Source: Casp-actino8 sp041159745
GTDB taxonomy: Bacteria; Actinomycetota; Acidimicrobiia; Acidimicrobiales; Ilumatobacteraceae
Assembly (NCBI GenBank): GCA_041159745.1
Contig: JBEAXP010000046.1
Location: 1-62,090 of the forward strand
Length of the DNA stretch: 62,090 nucleotides
Direction: 5' to 3'
Positions 58,719 through 62,090 of this stretch are shown piece by piece. Each line of letters starts with the position of its first letter. Position 1 is the stretch's first letter. Both the position numbers and the translations under genes were made by a program. The notes beneath the pieces are model-generated. The model did not search any database, had not been told where the DNA came from, and saw nothing but the letters and a program-made list of their open reading frames with translations.

Positions 58719-61010
58719 ATGGCCACGCACGCTGACACCCCCGCCGCACCTTCGGGTCCGCGGCGACTCAAGCCGTACCAACTCTCCATCGCCATCGGCT
58801 GCTTCGTGGCCGGCTTCACGGTGGTGTCGGGAATCGTTCCTCTTCTCACCGGGTGGGAAGGCGACTCGCCGATCCATCGCAAGGTCTTCGGGGGAATTCC
58901 CGGCCCGCTCAAGGTGGCCTTCTACACCGTCATCCCGGTGATGATCCTGTGGGGTTCGTTCCGGTTCGCCGATCGCATCCGCAACTGGGAGCGCGGCGCC
59001 CCCGATCGCCGGCGCACCACCGCCAAGAACGTGAAGAACCGTCTGGCCGACTTCCGTGCCGGCGTGTACATGAAGACGTTGCTGCGCGACTCGGCCGCCG
59101 GCCTCATGCACTCGATGATCTACTTCGGCTTCCTGGTGTTGCTCGGCGTGACCACGGTGCTCGAGATCGATCACCAGATGCCCGAAGACCTCAAGTTCCT
59201 GCACGGTGACGTGTACCGCGGTTATGCGTTGGTGGGCGACGTTGCCGGTGTGGTGTTCACCGTCGGCGTGCTGTGGGCCATCCTGCGTCGCTACGTGCAG
59301 CGGCCGTATCGCATTCGCATCAAGACCAAGCCCGAGCACGCGGTGATTCTCGGTGTGTTGCTGGCCATCGGCGTGTCCGGTTTCGGTGCCGAGATGTTCC
59401 GCATCGCCGAGAACCAGGCGGCTGGGATGAACGTCGACCACGAGAAGTGGTCGGTGGTGGGTTATCCCTTGGCGCAATTGGTCGACGGTTGGTCGGCCGA
59501 CAGTCTGCAGACCTGGCATCAGGGTTGGTGGATCGGCCACGTGCTCACATTCGTGGCCTTCCTCGCCATCTTGCCCATCACCATGTTGCGCCACATCTTC
59601 ACGTCGCCGCTCAACATGTACCTGAAGGACCGCGATCGCCCCAAGGGTGCGATGAAGGCCATGCCGAATCTCACCGAGACGTCGCTCGAATCGTTCGGAG
59701 CGTCGGTGGTCGAGGACTTCACGTGGAAGCAGCTGCTCGACACCGATGCCTGCACGATGTGCGGTCGGTGCACGAGCGTGTGCCCGGCCCACGCCACCGG
59801 CAAGCCGCTCGATCCGCGCGAGATCGTGTTGAAGACCGGCGAAGTGATGGCGGCCACGGCCGCGCACGCACCCGGTGGACGCGTGACACCGCCGCTGGGC
59901 ACCGATCCCGAGATCACGATCGGTGCCAATTCGCTCTTCGAGCGGATCACCGCCGAAGAGATCTGGTCGTGCACGTCGTGCAAGGCCTGCGACGAGATCT
60001 GCCCCGTCAACATCGAGATCCTCGACAAGATCCTCGACATGCGCCGCTACCTGTCGCTCATGGAGAGCAACTTCCCGGCTGAATTGGGTAACGCGTACCG
60101 GGCCATGGAGAATCAGGGCAATCCGTGGGGTATGAACCAGGGCGAGCGCGCCGATTGGGCCAAGGATCTGGACGTCGACGTGGTCGATCCGGGCGACGCC
60201 TTCTCCCACGAGTATCTCTACTGGGTCGGTTGCGCCGGTTCGTTCGACGACAAGAACAAGAAGGTCACTCAGTCGATGGCCAAGTTGCTGCGTCGCGCCG
60301 GGATCGACGTGGCGATTCTTGGTCCGAGCGAGATGTGCACCGGCGACTCGGCTCGCCGGTCGGGCAACGAGTATCTGTTCCAGATGCTGGCGATGCCGAA
60401 CGTAGAGATGCTCAACGGCATGGGCGTGAAGAAGATCATCACGCAATGCCCGCACTGCTTCAACACTCTCGCCAACGAGTACCCGCAACTCGGCGGCAAC
60501 TACGAGGTGATTCACCACTCGCAGCTGCTCGAGCAGTTGATCGAGTCCGGCAAGCTCGACGTGAGCAACGCGACGCTCGAAGAGCGCATCACGTATCACG
60601 ACTCGTGCTACCTCGGCCGCCACAACGACGTGTACCTCGCGCCGCGCAAGGTGGTGGCGTCGATCAAGGGCATCGAAGTGGTGGAGATGAGCCGTAACGG
60701 CACCAAGGGCATGTGCTGCGGTGCCGGTGGCGCGCGCATGTGGATGGAAGAGTCGATTGGTACCAAGGTGAACGACGAGCGCGCTCGCGAGGCGTTGTCA
60801 ACGGGTGCCACACGTGTCGCCACGGCCTGTCCGTTCTGCTACATCATGCTGGACGACGGTGTGAAGGGTGCGGGCGTCGACGAGGATCAGGTGCGCGTGG
60901 GCGACATCGCGATCCACTTGCTCGAGGCGATCGAGAACGGTGAGCGCGAGCTGGCCAACCCGGGTGCCCCCCTCCGCGACCTGGAAAACACCCCCGTCGC
61001 CGGCGAATAG
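58719..61010 (+). CDS. membrane FeS oxidoreductase (FadF/Hdr-like, probable ETF:quinone reductase)
   Basis: 763 residues. Five or so membrane helices in the first 300 residues, NarI-like (heme or quinone side), then two 4Fe-4S motifs, CTMCGRCTSVCP and CTSCKACDEICP, and a C-terminal pair of CCG domains (GCAGSFDD ... CPHCFNTLANEYP; SCYLGRHNDVY ... MCCGAGGARMWME). This layout matches the FadF/Rv0338c class that passes electrons from ETF to menaquinone. It would serve the acyl-CoA dehydrogenase at 9909. Confidence 0.9.
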   Translation: MATHADTPAAPSGPRRLKPYQLSIAIGCFVAGFTVVSGIVPLLTGWEGDSPIHRKVFGGIPGPLKVAFYTVIPVMILWGSFRFADRIRNWERGAPDRRRTTAKNVKNRLADFRAGVYMKTLLRDSAAGLMHSMIYFGFLVLLGVTTVLEIDHQMPEDLKFLHGDVYRGYALVGDVAGVVFTVGVLWAILRRYVQRPYRIRIKTKPEHAVILGVLLAIGVSGFGAEMFRIAENQAAGMNVDHEKWSVVGYPLAQLVDGWSADSLQTWHQGWWIGHVLTFVAFLAILPITMLRHIFTSPLNMYLKDRDRPKGAMKAMPNLTETSLESFGASVVEDFTWKQLLDTDACTMCGRCTSVCPAHATGKPLDPREIVLKTGEVMAATAAHAPGGRVTPPLGTDPEITIGANSLFERITAEEIWSCTSCKACDEICPVNIEILDKILDMRRYLSLMESNFPAELGNAYRAMENQGNPWGMNQGERADWAKDLDVDVVDPGDAFSHEYLYWVGCAGSFDDKNKKVTQSMAKLLRRAGIDVAILGPSEMCTGDSARRSGNEYLFQMLAMPNVEMLNGMGVKKIITQCPHCFNTLANEYPQLGGNYEVIHHSQLLEQLIESGKLDVSNATLEERITYHDSCYLGRHNDVYLAPRKVVASIKGIEVVEMSRNGTKGMCCGAGGARMWMEESIGTKVNDERAREALSTGATRVATACPFCYIMLDDGVKGAGVDEDQVRVGDIAIHLLEAIENGERELANPGAPLRDLENTPVAGE

Positions 61011-61017
61011 CCCTTTC

Positions 61018-61077
61018 CTTGGCGTTCTGGGTCCAGGATCGGACCCTATGCGTCCAGTTGTGGACCCAGAACAGCAG
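61018..61077. repeat. left inverted repeat: long hairpin element
   Basis: A nested hairpin: outer stem GTTCTGGGTCC (61024-61034) with GGACCCAGAAC (61062-61072), inner stem GGAC/GTCC. A diverged reverse complement lies at 62031-62090. It lies between the convergent FeS oxidoreductase and AbiEi-like genes, and contains the latter's stop codon (61048-61046) and last eight codons. It may also serve as a bidirectional terminator, though no T-run follows. Confidence 0.8.
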
Positions 61078-61990
61078 GCGATGGTCGCCAGCCCCGTGAC
61101 GTCAAGGCTTCTCGAAGACGTGTCACGACTGCCTGTGGTCGTCGCGTCACGTCGCGCCACGTGAAGTGCAGGACCAGCCAACCTCGGACCTGAAGGTACG
61201 CATCGCGGTCGGTCTGCTTGTTGAACTGTTCGAGCATGTCGTACTTGCCCCATCCGTCCACTTCGCCCGCAATCCGCCATTCGGGCCAGCCGAAGTCGAT
61301 GCGGAACGGGCCTTCCTCGATCTGAGTCTCATGTTTCGGCAGGTTCGTGCCCGAGAGAAGTCGGTCCAGGCGCATTTCGAGGACGGACTCCGCCGGCTTG
61401 TCCGAATACGGCCAGGTTCTCAGTAGTTCGCGCACCGGCCCGATGCCTCGTCGTCCCTGCTTCGAATGAAGGGCGACTGCTGCGCGGAGGTGATCTCGAG
61501 AAAGGGTGCCGGCCAGGAGGAGCCGTTCGGTGACTGCGTTCAACGAATGAGGTGCGACTGCGGCGAAATCGAGGAGCGAGCGCGTCGCGGTCGTGACGGG
61601 AATTCCGCTGAGCCGGACGGGAGCGAGCTCCTTGACGTCACGTGGGCGGTGAACAACGACCCCCTCGAGATGCCGACCTCCGGGACGATGGTCGATGATG
61701 ACCTCGATGGGTTCGTCGGCTGTCGGATTCCAGACACCCCACAAATGAAGCGCGGTTCGATGCGACGCAATCGGCCGTCCACCAATGCAGAGAGTCGCCG
61801 CCAGGATCTTTTGAATTGTCGATTCTGGGTAAGCGAAAAGGCTGGACACCTTCGGATGTAACTCACGGAGAATTCCAGACTCGTGGAGTCGTGACCACTG
61901 GCGGGGAGCAAGGCCCACGCGACGTGCTTGTTGGAAGGTGACGAGTCCGTGCTGTTCTCGAGCAATCTGATCGAGGGGGGAGACATTCAT
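61046..61990 (-). CDS. AbiEi-like / DUF559 endonuclease-fold protein
   Basis: 314 residues. N-terminal winged helix like AbiEi antitoxins (LDQIAREQHGLVTFQQARRVGLAPRQWSRLHESGIL), a middle region with ASHRTALHLWGV and PVTTATRSLLDFAA, and a C-terminal PD-(D/E)xK-like part: IDFGWPEWRIAGEVDGWGKY then RDAYLQVRGWLVLHFTW, as in DUF559/Vsr-type folds. Such single genes are common in actinobacteria, without a clear AbiEii toxin. The C terminus is written by the left hairpin element. GACATT lies 5 nt before the ATG. Confidence 0.8.
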   Translation of the reverse strand: MNVSPLDQIAREQHGLVTFQQARRVGLAPRQWSRLHESGILRELHPKVSSLFAYPESTIQKILAATLCIGGRPIASHRTALHLWGVWNPTADEPIEVIIDHRPGGRHLEGVVVHRPRDVKELAPVRLSGIPVTTATRSLLDFAAVAPHSLNAVTERLLLAGTLSRDHLRAAVALHSKQGRRGIGPVRELLRTWPYSDKPAESVLEMRLDRLLSGTNLPKHETQIEEGPFRIDFGWPEWRIAGEVDGWGKYDMLEQFNKQTDRDAYLQVRGWLVLHFTWRDVTRRPQAVVTRLREALTSRGWRPSPAVLGPQLDA

Positions 61991-62030
61991 GCTCGAATGT
62001 CGGAAAACGGCGACGATCGAAGGCGATCCA

Positions 62031-62090
62031 CCCCTGTTCTGGGTCTGTAACCGGACTCATACGGTCCGATGATGGACCCAGAACACCAAG
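62031..62090. repeat. right inverted repeat: long hairpin element (reaches window end)
   Basis: Outer stem GTTCTGGGTC (62036-62045) with GGACCCAGAAC (62074-62084), 49 bp overall like the left copy. Aligned as the reverse complement of 61018-61077 most positions match, including the flanking cttgg/ccaag. It lies about 45 bp upstream of the AbiEi-like start. The match runs to the last base, so it may extend further. Confidence 0.8.

Noticed and set aside
58530..60623. 697-codon minus-strand open frame opposite the FeS oxidoreductase
   Set aside because: Composition of a shadow frame with no recognisable domain; opposite strand encodes conserved Cys motifs.

Overview
The window reads as a chromosomal segment of a high-GC actinobacterium. 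Class Acidimicrobiia (an Ilumatobacter-like lineage) is my best inference, from overall gene content, GTG starts, the DUF2510 and DUF4244-type genes, ethylmalonyl-CoA mutase and a selenocysteine tRNA. No 16S gene or other decisive marker is present. Genes are packed tightly, many joined by 1-nt or 4-nt start/stop overlaps (ATGA/GTGA). Genes that open a transcription unit very often have a TAnnnT-type hexamer only 6-9 nt before the start codon and no Shine-Dalgarno sequence, so leaderless mRNAs appear to be the rule.

Region 1-3.7 kb is accessory and visibly more AT-rich. Two secreted proteins with different N-terminal repeat domains (GLUG-like repeats; Asp-box propeller-like repeats) share an almost identical C-terminal module. 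They sit downstream of an intact tRNA-Thr(CGT), and a 47-bp copy of that tRNA's 3' part lies between them. This looks like serial insertion of small cassettes at a tRNA 3' end. 3.7-12.7 kb is housekeeping: a PPOX flavoprotein, holB, tmk and topA (minus strand), then rsgA, an acyl-CoA dehydrogenase and an FeS-type photolyase. 12.7-15.9 kb is a compact tad pilus/secretion locus (tadZ-tadA-tadB-tadC-pilin-tadE). At 16.0-16.3 kb lie a 24-codon leaderless microprotein and a tRNA-Sec(UCA) whose 3' tail is duplicated.

16.3-30 kb holds a serine hydrolase, a primary-like sigma factor, a three-gene membrane operon (BI-1, CPBP protease, HExxH protein), an epoxide hydrolase, a degenerate DksA-like peptide, a cyclophilin, a YcaQ-like protein, a C26 amidotransferase, an MpaB-like oxygenase, an AI-2E-type transporter, asparaginase, an MBL hydrolase, haloalkane dehalogenase and an HNH nuclease. 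30-42 kb holds GluQ-RS, a 2OG-oxygenase-like protein, an L,D-transpeptidase, a LacZ-type beta-galactosidase, an MBL-Rieske fusion, a DUF2510 protein, an ABC transporter whose permease is fused to a rhodanese, and a DsbB plus thioredoxin pair.

42-61 kb holds MazG, an M14 peptidase, xseA-xseB, a polyprenyl synthase, a LysM lipoprotein, ethylmalonyl-CoA mutase, aat, 3-hydroxyacyl-CoA dehydrogenase, an S51-like protein, a Gfo/Idh/MocA oxidoreductase, a secreted cyclophilin divergent from lysC, a methyltransferase, asd, gpmA, a cyclic-nucleotide-binding protein and a membrane FeS oxidoreductase. The acyl-CoA dehydrogenase, ethylmalonyl-CoA mutase, 3-hydroxyacyl-CoA dehydrogenase and the FeS oxidoreductase (a probable quinone acceptor for ETF) fit acyl-CoA catabolism. 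lysC and asd supply the aspartate-family pathway. The right edge is a second accessory spot: an AbiEi/DUF559-type gene bracketed by imperfect ~60-bp inverted repeats, each itself a long hairpin, the outer one reaching the last base of the window.

The best candidates for something undescribed are the tRNA-Thr cassette array at the left end and the hairpin-flanked single-gene cassette at the right end.
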